Source: Telmatactis stephensoni
Lineage: Eukaryota > Cnidaria > Anthozoa > Actiniaria > Isophelliidae
Direction of reading: 5' to 3'
DNA length: 64,000 nt
Assembly: GCA_029948255.1 (NCBI GenBank)
Contig: JALIZF010001918.1
Coordinates: 124,001 to 188,000 of the forward strand
The notes beneath the pieces were generated by a model that did not search any database, was not told the DNA's origin, and saw only the letters and a list, made by a program, of their open reading frames with translations. The position numbers and the translations under genes are program-made. Of the stretch, positions 38,812 through 51,544 are shown one piece after another; the first letter of the stretch is position 1, and each line of letters opens with the position of its first letter.

Positions 38812-41800
38812 ATGGGCGACAAAGAATGGACATCGTGGAGGTAAGATCATGATCTGCAAACGTACCACTTTTGTTTTATTTTTCCAATCTCACAACACAT
38901 TTTTGTTATATATAATTTTTTTTTCATCCCGCATTTTCGCCGCAGTATACGTAAGTACATGGAGTGGGAAAAACTACATATAAAATCAACAGGAACCACT
39001 CGATCTAGTCATTTTTGAACGTTAAAATATATGAGTGGAGAAAACGGAGGCTGCGGATGGTCAGTGCCAGGGTTATTGTTAGGGTTTATTGCTGGTTATT
39101 TTTAAAACACTCTTCTCGAACTCTCTAGATAGCTTTAGAATTACCACCATCAGACAGAAGAAATAACCGTAACAAAAGCGCTTTTTTACAGACAGCATTA
39201 CGTATGCGCGATCTTCGATTCACAAGAAATAGGTGCGCGTGAGTTGAAGCGCTGTTACACGATGCAATGTTTATTTACTGCAACTTGCCTCGCAATCATG
39301 GCGTTACAAAACAAGTTGTAAAACCATTGCAGGAGTTTTACAAGCCCTCAGGCCGTAAAACGTTGCTGCGATCGTTTTCTCACAATGAATTTTGAGCGAT
39401 GCAGGGTATGGTACGCCGACGGTTTTTCCTCCCTCAGCAAAAATCAACATGTGAGCTGAGTGTTGTATGTAGAGTATATCGAATGTAGTGGTAGCGAGTG
39501 TGAATAAGTCTAGGAGACATTAGCAGTATTCGCTACTCTAAAATCCGAGGATAAACCAAAAGATTTGATTTTGATTTTGCTAGTACATGCTGCGATGGTT
39601 CGTGCAACTTGTTTCACCATTGCGAGACGAGTTGTAGAAACAGTGAGCCTTATGACAGCGGTATAACGGCGTCTTTACAATAAGGTTTCTCACTTAATTA
39701 AGACAAACAGTCATATTTTACAGACTGCTTTATGTATGGGCGATCTTTACAAGTCTTACGGGACACGCCTTGTCGTGGAAAAAGCCGCATGTAGTTATGA
39801 TAGTTGCAGACGATTTGGTAAGTACTGAATAACATGACATTTTGAAAGCGACGCGGTCTTCTGCCATCCTAGGGTACGGTAGGAAGAGTGGAAGAGCGGG
39901 ATTTGGGGGGAGTGGGATTTGTAAAGGAACAAGCACCCCTCGTCAAAGAGGATGTGTCAAAAGCTGAACCTTGCTTGAGATCATTCAGCAACAACATTAA
40001 TTAGTTGAATATGCGGTATGTATATAAATTTCATATCAGTTAAACATAAATGGCAGCAAGCTTCTGTTCGTCCACGATAAATCGAATGATGACACTGATT
40101 TCTATTTTTCTTTTTAAGGGTTGGGATGATGTCAGTTTCCATGGCTCGCCCCAGATCCCAACACCTTACATCGACCATCTCGCTAACAATGGCGTTATTC
40201 TCAACAACTACTACGTATCACCTATGTGTACCCCCTCACGGGCTTCTATTATGTCTGGAAAGTATCCCATTCATTTAGGTAAGTTTTCCTTGGTTTCGCA
40301 GTATTGAGCTTATCCATTATTTTAAAATGCATTAAGTACGCACCGCATATATACAATGTACGTATAACTGTACGTACGCACGCACGTAAATGCATTCTGT
40401 ATGTACATACATACGTACGTACGTACATAAATGTATATGTGGGTATATATCTTTGGGTACGTACATTTGTACATAAACGTATATGTACCTATAGCTGTAC
40501 GTATGTGCATACATATATGAATGTATATGTACGTACGTACATATACGTAGGTACGTATAACTATACGTGTGATAGGTGAAGATCTTCAGAGTTATTATCT
40601 TTTCGGATTCAATTTTAAGGAAAAAAGATCTGAGAATTAAAACCTTTTCTGTGTACAGTATTTTTAAGTCGACTGACCGGAAAGGTATTTGGCTACAAAG
40701 GACTATAGTTTAAGCCTCGACTTTACTAGTATTATAAGTTAGCATTAGCAAAGCAACGAATATTTTTTCTTATTGCAAGATGAATGCAACGGCACCGAGT
40801 TGCTTGCAATTAGGTATAACATTGAAGTGCTCTCTTTCATTCAGGAATGCAGCATTTTGTGATTTACGCCGCACAGCCATATGGATTACCGCTGGACGAG
40901 ATAACTTTACCGCAGTATCTAAAAACACAGGGATACCGTACCGCCGGTGTTGGAAAGGTAGGAACTGCGCATGCTCCAGTCAGTGACTATGAATGAAAAA
41001 ATGAATGAATGAATGAACGGACGAACTTATGAAAAACCAAATGAACAAACAAACGAAACAACACAAAAATAAAAGAACGAGTAACTAATGATCGACTTGG
41101 ATACGGTACCGCTGGTGTCAGAAAGATCCAAACAGGAGAAATAATTTCAGTACTGAATAACTATGTTTAGTGAACTAGTTTTGCAGGAAGGAAAAGTGGC
41201 TTATATCTCCGTGAAGTTCATTATTCTTTTGTCCTACGTTATTAGAAGACACCCCACTTTTCACTCACCAACTGAAATTTTAATCAAAATTTTGTTTTCT
41301 TAAAAAGTGGCATCTAGGGTTTTTTACCAAGGAATATACCCCCATATACCGGGGGTTTGACTCATTCTACGGTTTTTGGAATGCCAAGACAGACTACTGG
41401 AACCACACATCGTACGAGAATGAATTCTGGGGAATTGATATGAGAGATAACATGACGGTAGGAAAAGTTGAATATTTATGAACTAAAACATCTTACATTC
41501 AACAGCTAACATATAACGTTCATGTTTTTTTAGCCTGTATCAACAGACAGTGGAGTATATGGCACGGAGTTATTCACACGTGAAGCAGTTAAAGTCATCG
41601 AATATCACAATACCGATCAACCTTTGTTCCTGTTCCTCGCCCATCAGGCAGCTCACTCAGCTAACCCCAATCAACCCTTACAAGCACCTCAAGATAAAAT
41701 CAACGTAAGTGGAACAGGACATTTAGTAGTGATTAGTAGTGTTAGTACGTAGAATGTGCTGTACCAGCTGCATCTTGCAATTGATTATGTAGTATCTGGT

Positions 41801-44800
41801 ATATTACGCACGCTCTGATAGGTCGACAACCGTGTGTGATTACAGAACAGGCGCACAGATGACGTCACAGAATCTTACGCGCGTTTTAATTGGTTCGGAA
41901 ATATTTATATCAATATTATGTAAAACAAATAGATTCCAAATAGAATACGTCAGGAGACGAAGTTGAGAGGGATGACTGTTGTTTTCGCCCCATTTTAAAG
42001 TCTTCTGTGCATCTATTTAAATAGATTCCATTTTTCCGTGCGACTGTACTCTAATAGATGCACAGATGACGTCAAAATGTGGTGAGAAAAAAAGTACGCC
42101 ACGAGACGATGTCGACCAATCAGAGTGCGCGTAGTATATCAATTAATATAAAAATTAGGTACTACCTAATAGCGGAGCTCCCATTTAAATATAATAATAA
42201 TTTTAAATACTTTGTTTTATTTTGACGTTTTTGATTCAAATGAATTGGGCTTGCTGTGGTAATAGGCAAACAAAGATTGCATTTTGTTGTAAAAGTTGAA
42301 ATAGACTATAGATCAAGCTTTATTTCTTGCCCTTCAGTCTCCTGAGAATTATAAGGCTTTTAACTCAGTGACCATAGTGATATTTATTCAGATTGTGTCA
42401 GATTTTATAATTGACTTAGTAGTACTGGTTCATAATTCTCAGAAATAGGATGCAAACTGAATCCCTCAAACTGATTTCATTCACATAAATACTGAACCTA
42501 ATTCAACATCCTTCAATTAAACAATTAGACATTGCAGAAAATTATATTTAGATTTTTCTGTCTTGACAGTATTGCGGCATCTTGTTTTTTTGTATTATGT
42601 AGAGTAGAATGACACTGATAAATAGTTGTCTTTACACGAAACAAGAATTCTCTCTTTCAGGTTACACTAATCATGACTTTAGATGAAATTGTAAAACAAC
42701 TCAAAACAACTACTACCTAAAAGCAAAGCTCCAATTTCAATTTTAATTTTTTTTATGTTCTTGATTCAAATGAATTGGGCTTCCTGTGGTAATTGACAAA
42801 GTTGAAATGAAGATTATTTAAAAAGCATTTTTAAAATAAGTTTTGGTTTTGGTTTGTATATTGTATGGGCTTGTATGCTCAGTGACCTTTGTTACAGTAA
42901 ATTTTTATATTCAGATTCACTGTCAGATTTCAGGGTTCATAATTTTCAGAAATAGAAAGCAAAATCTCCAAAACATTTTTTTAAATTGATACAAGTAATT
43001 AAACCTTTTCAACATCCTGAATATTACAGAACAACATATATTGATTTGTCTGTCTTCACTATATTTGTGACATCTTGTTTTTTTGTGGTTGTTGTTGTTG
43101 TTGTTGTTGTTTTGTTTTGTTATTTAATGTACAATAGAATGACACACTAGCTAGGTGAATACTTGTCTCCCACTTTTCTCTTCCAGATTACACTGATAAT
43201 ACAATTTAAAGTGATTATAAAAACAGCTAATTGAAATAAGAAAACAAGGAATTAAGCATTTTCAATCTGTATTTGCCTAAGGCTTCACAGGGCTCACTGA
43301 GCAACTTCATCCAGATGAGTAAAGTAAAACAACTCTAGTTTGCATGGCAGAATTCCTTCTTTTTTTCCTGTCAATTGTTTCATTAAATTCCAGACCAAAA
43401 CTTGAGCTGTATTTACACATTAGTGGGGTTGAAATAAGTTCAAAATCAATTTTTTTACTAATTTTATTATTGTTAATAGAACTAGTGCAAAAAGTTCGCC
43501 GTAAAACAAAATGTCGTTGTACATTTCATGTAAGGCTTGATCGAGTGTTTCTTTAAACTTGGCCACAGTTCAACGTGCATAAAAGGTTTTTTTCAAGTCA
43601 TCAATCCCAAATCAAAGATAAAAGATCAAATACAGGTACAAGAGACTTTTTGATATCATTTTCTGGCCAGGGTCTTTACCTTGAAGTGCTTTCCTTGTTG
43701 TCTTTTCGAAGCATACTGGTCCTTGTTTCACGCTCAATGCAGACGATTCTTGATTTATTTCCAACTTTGGCTAGATTTTTAAGCAGCTTTACTGAAGGCA
43801 TCTTCACGAAACGAAGAATACACGATCCTCAATGACTCATTCTGGGATTCATTATGAGAAATTTTCTTAAACTACGAATCCAACTAAAAAGTCGTTCAAC
43901 TTTGAAAATATCCTCTGTGTCTTTCGTCTTTCGAGCAGTTTTTGAAACGACACCAGGCCCGAAAAAATTCAAACGTACCGTTTTTTTCGCTTTAACCTGT
44001 CAAGATTGGAACAGATTAATGTCCATCAAAATCGCTAAATTTTTACGAGGTTTCGAGAATACTATTTTTAAGTTTTGCAAGTTAAAACTGCAAGGAAACT
44101 TGTAAATTTTCAGTTTTCAAAGTGTCAGCGCCGTCAGCGCGCGTCAAGTTGGCGCCAAAAAGCAATCAGCCAATCAGCATCGCGATGTACACGGACGTAC
44201 GTACGTATGTACGTATGTAAATGTATGTATGTATGTATGTACGGACGGACGTACAGCCGTTGGGCTCCCTGTGTGTCCATGAAAAATCAGCTCGATGGGT
44301 TACCATTTTTTCTTAGGTATGGTGCTCCGCTCGCGCGGGCCTTCGGCCCGCGCGGGAGCTCCGCTATTATATAATGAAGTATAGACGCAAAAATTTTAAT
44401 CTATATATTTGTTTTATATATTTATCAAAACATTTCGATCAATCAGAGCGCGAAACATCGTGCCGTCATCTGAGGGTGTGTACTGCATGTAATCACACAG
44501 TTTTCGACCAATAAGAGAGCGCGTAATACACTAGTGACGCAATCCCATTCAAATTAACCAGGTGATAACTTGATGCACTCTTTAATCTCAAATGTTCGCA
44601 ACCATAGCGTTTTACAGGGACAATTAAACAGGAACAGCGTCGCGTTTACGCTGGCATGGTGACTTACTTGGACCAGTCTGTTGGAGACATTTTAGCTGCA
44701 TTGACAAAGAAACACATGTTGAAGGATACCGTGATTATTTTTACAACTGACAACGGTGGTGCCCCTCATGGATTTAATTGGTACGAAACTAAAAGTCTTT

Positions 44801-47800
44801 GTAACTGTTATGTGTATTTACTATACAATTCTCAAAAGAACGCACGTAATATGCACAAGAATGCGAAAAATATGAGACCGTATTAGGTTAGTAACTTTTG
44901 AATGGCTTCCCGGTGCAAAGCCGCGCGCTAATCAAAGTCAAAAGTGGTAATAAAAACATCATTTGTATTGATTTTTGCAGAATTGTATAATAAATATGTT
45001 ATTGGTCGATTAACCATGGAATACAGCTGTAAATTTTTACTTGTCACGTAAGTTTTGGCTCGCCTTAAATACAGCGTGACTCGTAAAAATACACAGCTGT
45101 ATTAGCTGGTTAGTCGACCAATAACCTATATGTATTAGAATGCCAATATGCCAAACCTGTTATATTATTATTATATTCTCATTATTACATATATATTATT
45201 TTATAACATAGCTACAATCTTACGCGCGCTCTGATTGGCCAGAAAGCTATCAACTATTTGCCCATGTGCTGCACGGCGCGCGCACTATCTTCGTCATCAT
45301 CTTTTTCAAATCGTTCGTTTTTAAGATGGCGACACATATAACGCGCGCTCTGATTGGCTGAAAAGTCTATGAACTATTTCCCCATGGGCTGCACGGCTCC
45401 GTTTCTAACGTTCTAGGCTCTGTTATAAATCAATTAGACAACAGAAAGCCGCTTGCCCATTGCGTTTTATATAATAGAATTTTACGAGCGCGCGATCTGA
45501 TTGGTCAATTAGCCAGACTTTATCAAAGTACAGATAATAGAAGTGACGTCACAAAATCAAAATCTTTTACTCATAATCTTTGTTGTGAGTCCTTCAAGCC
45601 TATTTCATTCGCAAAATAAGCAAAAATTTCTTCAGTAAACACAAGAAAATTTATTCCTTTATTGCACAATCCCTGGCGACCAAGTCCAAACAAGTGAAAA
45701 TTCCCGCCATTTTCTGTTAGCGGACGCGCGCGTTTGTACACCCGAATGGCGGGAAAAGGTAATGCGATGAAAGAAAAGCAAACCTCTTTGCTTTTAAGTT
45801 GATTTTTACGCAAATAACACGGAAAAAAAGACGGCAAATGTAAATGACCTTCAGGTTGTGGGTTTCAAGGCAAAGCTGACGTCTTCTATAAACTGGAACC
45901 AAAACTTTTGGAGCTGTATTAAAAATATAATTTGTGGGCTTTTTCGATCGAGTATTTTGGATGTTTGTCGAGGAGCTACAGTCTTCACTCAACGTTGTAA
46001 AAGCAAGAATGTACTTAAATCTGAGTCTGAGACTCATTCAATATTTCTACGATTTCTGAAAACAACAATTTGAAGTCAACATGCTTGTTGACATTGTGTT
46101 GAAGACGACGACAAGAAGTTTCTTTACTTATCAGAATCCATTTTTGTACCGATAAGTACGCCTCGCCAACTTTCAAGATTCTGGATGTAAACCTCAGTTT
46201 GGATCATGTCAGGCAAGATAGATTTTGGGGAAATCTAATCACCGGTTCAAAATAAATGAGGTAATTTAATGAATTACGTAGAATAAAACATTATAGAAAA
46301 ACTATTTTTTACGATAATTTTGACGATATGATAGTATCCTGTGAAATTTTATCGATTCAATGTCGAAAGACGCGCGCTCTGTTTACCTAAATTTTTATTC
46401 TCAGTTTTGCTTTCTTTGCTCGTAAAATTCTATTATATAAAGCAAATAGATCAGGCGTAGCTATGTTCTGTACTCTGATGAAACACTCCTGAAGCTGTAA
46501 AACACTCAAAAAGCTATAGAAATCACTCGCCTACGGCTCGTGCTTTCTATAACGTTTTTCGTGTTTTACAGCTCCAGTCGTGTTCCATCAGAGTACAGAA
46601 CATAGCTACGCCTGATCTATTTGTTAAATAGACGCACTTGAGAAAATATAAAGAACTCTTAACAAACTAGAGTCGCACTCGGCTACGCCTCGTGCCACTC
46701 TTACGTTTGTTAATCGTTCTTTATATTTTCTCTCGTGCGTCTATAACGCCATGGGCGCGCGGCTTTCTGTTGTCTAATTGATAAATATTCTTTTAGGAAT
46801 ATGGGCTCCAATTACCCCCTCCGTGGTGGCAAAGACATGATGTGGGAAGGTGGAGTCAAGGGAACAGCCTTCGTCTATAGCGATCTTATCGAACGAAAGC
46901 GGCGTGTCAGCCATGATTTAATTGACATTACTGATTGGGTACCCACTATTTACCATCTGGCTGGTGGCAACGCAGAATTGTTACACCCTCATTTAGATGG
47001 CAAGAATGTATGGGATACGATTTCAACAGGAGCCCCGTCACCTAGGGATGAGATACTGCACAATATTGACCCGTGGTGAGTGCGATATCAGAATTAAGGT
47101 CCATGCAAGCGCCCTCAGCAATGTTGGTCAACAACTACCAATTTTCAGTAAATGTTTGTAGGCCTTGTTAAGATTCATAACTCAAGATTTTGCTTCACCA
47201 GCCTTGCATTTTTAATAACCAAGCTTTCGAGCAACTTGCTCTTCATCAGGGTAGACGGTTGTGACAAAATACAAGAAATCACGCAAGTAAATACATTGTT
47301 TTTATCGTCCTTGAAGCGCGCGCAATGTATTTATAAAAAATAATTTTACATACAAAATGGTGCAAGTTCACCAAAGATCATCGTTATATATTCTTAGAGA
47401 ATTTCTTATCGATGCGTTTTGAACAAGGTTTTGCACGCGTGTGACTCCCAACAATATTGGGTCACAAAGAGAGTCATTTCTGCAAATCTATGATCATGAC
47501 TTTTTATCTGTTTAGGCGTAAGTTTGAGGCGATACGTAAAGGTCGTCATAAGTTAGTAGTTGGTATGGATGATTCGTATCAAGTAGGATGGCATCCAAGA
47601 TATAAGGGAACAGATCTCACAGCTCTACCTGCTGTCAAAACGCTACCTGGTGCAATCATAAATTGTGGACCTTGGGATAAGAGTAAAATGTGCGACTCGA
47701 GCGATGGAAAAGCCTGCTTGTTTGATATAGAAAATGGTAAGAAAAATTTGCGAGGGCCATGGACGAGCGTCGAGTGCGCCCGCAGTCCATACTCAACGTG

Positions 47801-48807
47801 GTACAGCGGTTATACGTATAATACTATAATTATGTACGATAGAGTTTTGAGAGTCACTTGAACCGAACCCTTTTTACTTTTCATTGTTGAAATCAGCATT
47901 AAATTTCATTCTACAAAATTGTGATTTGAACAAGTTCTCATTATTTTTCTCCCAAGTAGTCAGTCACCTTAGGTTCTGAGACGAGATCAATAGTGCGCCT
48001 GCGATGTACACTGAACGCGGTATCATGCAGTTATACGCAACTACTAGCAAGCTGTTTTAAAGGCTTTGAAACAATCGATGAAATTAATACGAATGGAAGT
48101 AAAAAAGAAAACAGGTTCGGTCCATGGAAAGTTCGATGTATAACCACTGCTGTCCACCCTTAGTATACTGCGCATGCGTGTCTTATTGAATATTAAGACA
48201 ATAGAAGATAGAAGCATGTTGATAAAAGTTACTTGAAAAGGTGATGCATGGTTCGTCGTACAAATTTCGTATCACTAATTTTTCTTTTATAAAATTAGAC
48301 CCATGTGAATACCACGACATATCAGCTGAATTCCCAGAAGTTGTTCAGAATCTGAAAGATCGTCTTGACTACTACCGCGGTACCGCTCGTCCTGTATGGT
48401 ATCCGGAAATCGACAACAACGCTGACCCATCGAAGTTTGGGGGGTTCTGGAGCCCTTGGAAAGAACTCAAAGACAATAGTAGTGTTGTAAATACTTGGGC
48501 AGCCGTGTGGAGACTTGCTGACATACAAAACAAGAAGGTGACACTGAAGAGCGTGAAGATCAGTCAAGTTAACGGTGCCCGCGCTAAGGCCGAACCAGAG
48601 CCTAATGGAGCTATTGATTTGGCGTTCCAAAAGAATAGTGATAACGAAGGAATGATGGAGAATGAAGCAGAGCAGCCTCCAATCGATGTGACAGAAGACG
48701 AGGAAGAAAGACCTCTCACATGGGTTCCAAATAAACCAGTACAAATTATGCGTAGTGTGAAACCAAAGAACCGTGTTGATCGCTTTTATTATCATAAGTA
48801 CAACTAA
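38812..48807 (+). CDS. Arylsulfatase B/I/J-like sulfatase, copy A
   Basis: This gene encodes a sulfate-ester hydrolase, probably acting on sulfated glycans in the lysosome or outside the cell. Exons: 38812-38840, 39724-39817, 40119-40278, 40845-40957, 41308-41457, 41534-41704, 44608-44780, 46797-47075, 47516-47736, 48299-48807 (TAA). That gives 632 residues with all phases matching. After [10 protein letters not shown] comes a hydrophobic signal segment ([17 protein letters not shown]), then the first metal-binding pair ADDL at 38-41. CTPSR at 78-82 holds the Cys78 that would become formylglycine. Other family blocks are GK/WHLG at 131-136, [15 protein letters not shown] at 286-294 and RGGK with WEGGVKG. 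Vertebrate ARSB is about 530 residues; this protein has a longer acidic C-terminal tail ending [12 protein letters not shown] tandem paralogue follows 2.6 kb downstream. B, I and J types cannot be separated by eye. Confidence 0.93.
39192..39245 (+). pseudogene. Fossil copy of sulfatase A signal exon
   Basis: The stretch after TTTTTTACAG at 39182-39191 resembles the start of the real exon at 39724 (ACTGCTTTATGTATGGGCGA against ACAGCATTACGTATGCGCGA). In the same phase it reads [10 protein letters not shown] against [10 protein letters not shown]. It has no donor at the matching place and lacks the ADDL codons. It looks like an old 532-base direct duplication. Confidence 0.4.
39416..39505 (+). 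repeat. Dispersed repeat, copy 2
   Basis: This matches 2580-2670 over about 90 bases with scattered changes. It lies in the first intron of sulfatase A, between the fossil signal exon and the real one. Confidence 0.7.
40119..40278 (+). CDS. Sulfatase A active-site exon
   Basis: This exon encodes 53 residues from [10 protein letters not shown] to KYPIHL. It carries the second half of the ADDLGWDD metal-binding motif and CTPSR, whose cysteine the formylglycine-generating enzyme would oxidise. Length and phases (0 in, 1 out) equal those of the paralogous exon 52057-52216. The acceptor is TTTTTAAG, which is weak in pyrimidines next to the AG. Confidence 0.9.
40360..40575. repeat. ACGT/TACA-rich simple repeat
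   Basis: Long alternation of GTAC, ACGT and TACATA words follows the active-site exon of sulfatase A. Weak open frames here are low complexity. Confidence 0.8.
41801..42139. mobile_element. Foldback MITE, CCAATCAGAGYGCGCG family, copy 1
   Basis: The left end ATATTACGCACGCTCTGATA pairs with the inverse of CAATCAGAGTGCGCGTAGTA at the right. The internal stem contains GATGCACAGATGACGTCAAA. The element lies between sulfatase A exons ending at 41704 and starting at 44608. Family members recur at 44401, 51186 and 54905. Confidence 0.75.
44200..44260. repeat. GTAC/TATG simple repeat
   Basis: ACGTACGTACG and GTATGTATGTATG units lie in the long intron of sulfatase A. Confidence 0.8.
44401..44535. 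mobile_element. Partial MITE of the CAATCAGAGCGCG family
   Basis: This segment contains ATCAATCAGAGCGCG, a CCGTCATCTGAG block and CGACCAATAAGAGAGCGCGT in the order seen in the right arm of the copy at 54905-55275. No matching left arm is seen. It is probably a solo or truncated end. Confidence 0.55.
46445..46621. mobile_element. Nested foldback, AATAGATCAGGCGTAGC ends
   Basis: AATAGATCAGGCGTAGCTAT is matched by its inverse at the right. Inside, GTGTTTTACAGCT and AGCTGTAAAACAC pair. It is immediately followed by the next nested foldback. Confidence 0.8.
46625..46744. mobile_element. Nested foldback, AAATAGACGCAC ends
   Basis: The left TAGACGCAC and GAGAAAATATAAAGAAC pair with GTTCTTTATATTTTCTC and GTGCGTCTA at the right. 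It abuts the preceding foldback and the right end of the composite element. Confidence 0.75.
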
Positions 48808-49551
48808 AAACGAAACTTTAACGAGAAACGAACGACTCTAGAATGGCAAAGGAATAGCGGGAATAACGGGATAGGAGGGATAACGGAAAGAGGAATATCG
48901 ACAAAGCAACTTTCAGATTATGGAGAGCAAGTTAAGAGCATAAAAGAACTTGAACTGAATATTTCAGTCGAAAACAAACGAGAAGATAAATTGCTATGCA
49001 AAAGCAAAGTTAATAGCGAATGGTTGGGAAACACGGCAAACTTCAAAGGTACTGACAAGGAAGCAAACATGGAGATTAAGTAGGGACTTGACCGTGTACA
49101 ACCGTTTGTTCTACCTTCATTTATTATGCATGCTTGACCGACCTGGACCAAACGTTTTCATTGGCTGGTTATCTGATATTGCTGTTTTATTTTGTGCAAG
49201 GTTACGGTTGAAAAAAGTGAACAGAAAGATAGAGTAATGTGGCGTGGGCGAAGGGGACCAAAACCCAAAGGACATCCACCTATTCCATCTTGTGAAGCAC
49301 TATAACCTTACGGTGCAAAGTTGTAAAACAGACTTCTCAACGCTCACTGTTTACATGAAAGCGAGTACTGGTAGCTGGGGTAACTCTTTTGTTTTCTCAG
49401 TCCCTTGGAACATCAAACCGGATCAAAAGGCATCCTACACGAGCGCATTTTCTATGGCAAATGGATTTTCTCCGTCTACACGAACAAATTTCATGACAAA
49501 TGCGTTTGTCATATGAAATTTGGTCAAATTTTCTCATCCACATACAGCCAT

Positions 49552-49977
49552 GGTAATACGAGCAACAAAATCACTCAAATTGTCTCGCAACATTGTTGCA
49601 AGACGAGTTGAAGAGCGATGCTGCGCGTTTTTCCATCCGAAAACAAACTTGTCTCGCAACAAATTAGTTTGCTGCAAGTTGAGTGAATCCTGACTTCTGA
49701 TTGGATCAATCACGAACATGAACGAAGCCATTTCGCAGTTTGCTGCAAGACAAGTTGACTTTGGCGTGGTAATTATAATACGCGCAACATCATAAAATTT
49801 TGTTGCAAAAAGTTGAGCGACTGTCTACTTGCTGCAACAGACTTTTTCAACTTGCAGCAAACCATTTTGTTGCGAGACAAGTTTGTTTTCGGGTGGAAAA
49901 ACGCACAGCATCGCTCTTCAACTCGTTTCGCAACGATGTTGCGAGACAAGTTGAGTGATTTTGTTGCTCGTATTACC
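49552..49977. mobile_element. Foldback element, GGTAATACGAGCAACAAAAT ends
   Basis: GGTAATACGAGCAACAAAAT followed by CACTCAA is matched by its inverse at the right. Arms of well over 100 bases continue with TTGTCTCGCAACA and GAAGAGCGATGCTG motifs. Overlapping open frames are inside the arms. Confidence 0.85.
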
Positions 49978-51185
49978 GCACCTGTAGCTTGAGATGCTCG
50001 TGTTCTCTCATAAAATTTCAAAGATTATTTGTCATAGAAAGTTTGCTGGTAAGGGAGGGCCTTTAAATAAAAACCACCCCTGCTACTTCCGAAGAAAGAT
50101 TCCGGGAAAATCGAGTTAGCACGAGAGTTCTACAGTATTTAATTCCCTAGCAATAAAGTCAATCTCGATTATATTTATACTTAATTAATTCAATATTTTG
50201 TATGAAAATCATAAATTAAAGACTATATATACAATAAAATCTGTCGAAAATGTCAAAAAAAAAATGTTTGATATATTTTTTTACAGTTAAAGGTTAAAAA
50301 TTTGACCAAAAAGGATTCATTTTTTAGCAGTTTTTATTCATAATTTATCCTCTTTCGCGTGGCATAAGTTAGGTTCCTTTAGCCACACAGGGACAACCCT
50401 CTTTTTAGGTGGCATCACAGATTATACAGGTATGACTTTGTTAGCACAACAAAAACCTGTTTTCAGTTAGCTCTATCTATAACAAACATAATGAAACATG
50501 AATTAAAACGTTGAGGACGCAGACCAAAGTACGTTGAAAAAATAAATAAATGAATAAAAATTTGCCTCGAATGAGCCCGCGCAACATAGATCCTTGTTCA
50601 GCGGTATCTTCATAAAATTGTCGGCAGCCATGACGGCTCGTTAGATTGACCATACATTCCACCTGTTAGGGGCGATGACATTTTATTCCATAAAATCAGA
50701 AGTTACTAATCTAGTAAAATTTGTTGCCATCCACTGTTTAATATGATGGAATGGATTTATCAGGGACTTTGAGGTACAGTATCATCAACAATTAATCTGA
50801 ATATACACCGTAGATGCCCGTTTATTTTCGCCGCGATAACTGTCGTAACTTAGTTCCAAATTAACTGACCAGTTTAGTCTTGTTATTTAGTCAAACATAA
50901 ATAAACAAACCAGTAAGCTAAGCCGAATAAAAACCAGCACTGTATTTTTACAAAAAAACTTATGTCTACATATATAGTTACCTTTTCATTTGTAAATGGT
51001 TTTCTGACACCAATTTTTTGGACACTGTTATACGATCTACGAAATGACCAGTGAGTCAAGTATTTATTCAGCTTCGGCAAAGATATTTGCTTTTGTAATA
51101 ATTTTGATGTCTTTTTGTGCAAACAATATTCATTATATTTGAAACTTGAAACCGTTTAGTAACTGACTCCTAATGATGTTAACAA

Positions 51186-51400
51186 ATAAATTCCATTTTT
51201 CCGTGCGTCTGTACTCTAATAGATACACAGATGACGTCAAAATGTGGTGAAGAGAAAAAAGTTGTTTTCGCCACATTTTGACGTCTTTTGTGCATCTATT
51301 AGAGTACAGACGCACGGAAAAATAGAATCTATTTCTTTTATATAATATTCATCAAAATATTTCAGCCAATCAGAGCGTGTGTAAGATTCAATGACGTCAT
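51186..51400. mobile_element. Foldback MITE, CCAATCAGAGCG family, copy upstream of B
   Basis: The stem AGATGACGTCAAAA-like sequence with CATTTTTCCGTGCGTCTGTA is inverted at 51270-51330. The right arm continues CAGCCAATCAGAGCGTG and GATTCAATGACGTCAT, then stops. Compared with the copy at 54905-55275 its outermost part is missing, replaced by the acceptor of exon 51415-51544. Confidence 0.75.
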
Positions 51401-51414
51401 ATAATTATATTCAG

Positions 51415-51544
51415 AAGCTCATTCCTATCATTCATTTCAAGGATACTTGTAATCGCCTCTGTGTTGGTCATCCTGTGTAATGCCGCTAAACGTTCCAAAC
51501 GGAGAAAAAAGCCACACATTATATTCATTGTTGCAGATGATTTG
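51415..51544 (+). CDS. Sulfatase B signal/anchor exon
   Basis: This exon encodes 43 residues: a hydrophobic stretch (ILVIASVLVILC), the basic linker KRSKRRKK, then PHIIFIVADDL with the first metal-binding aspartates. RSKR fits the furin-type R-x-K/R-R consensus. The acceptor TTATATTCAG lies just beyond the truncated end of a foldback element (51186-51400). Confidence 0.8.

Larger units (their letters stand above)
45424..46786. mobile_element. Composite inverted-repeat element of 1.36 kb
   Basis: The left end ATCAATTAGACAACAGAAAG, followed by CCGC, pairs with the inverse at 46745-46786. Two further foldbacks are nested near the right end (46445-46621 and 46625-46744). No transposase is visible. 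The right end stops about 11 bases before the next sulfatase A exon at 46797. Confidence 0.7.
48808..51414. other. Interval between sulfatase copies A and B
   Basis: This 2.6 kb stretch must hold the end of gene A's transcript, gene B's promoter and probably B's missing first exon (ending in phase 2). I could not choose an ATG and donor with confidence. It contains a foldback at 49552-49977 and a MITE at 51186-51400; the rest is AT-rich with no recognisable coding. Confidence 0.5.
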
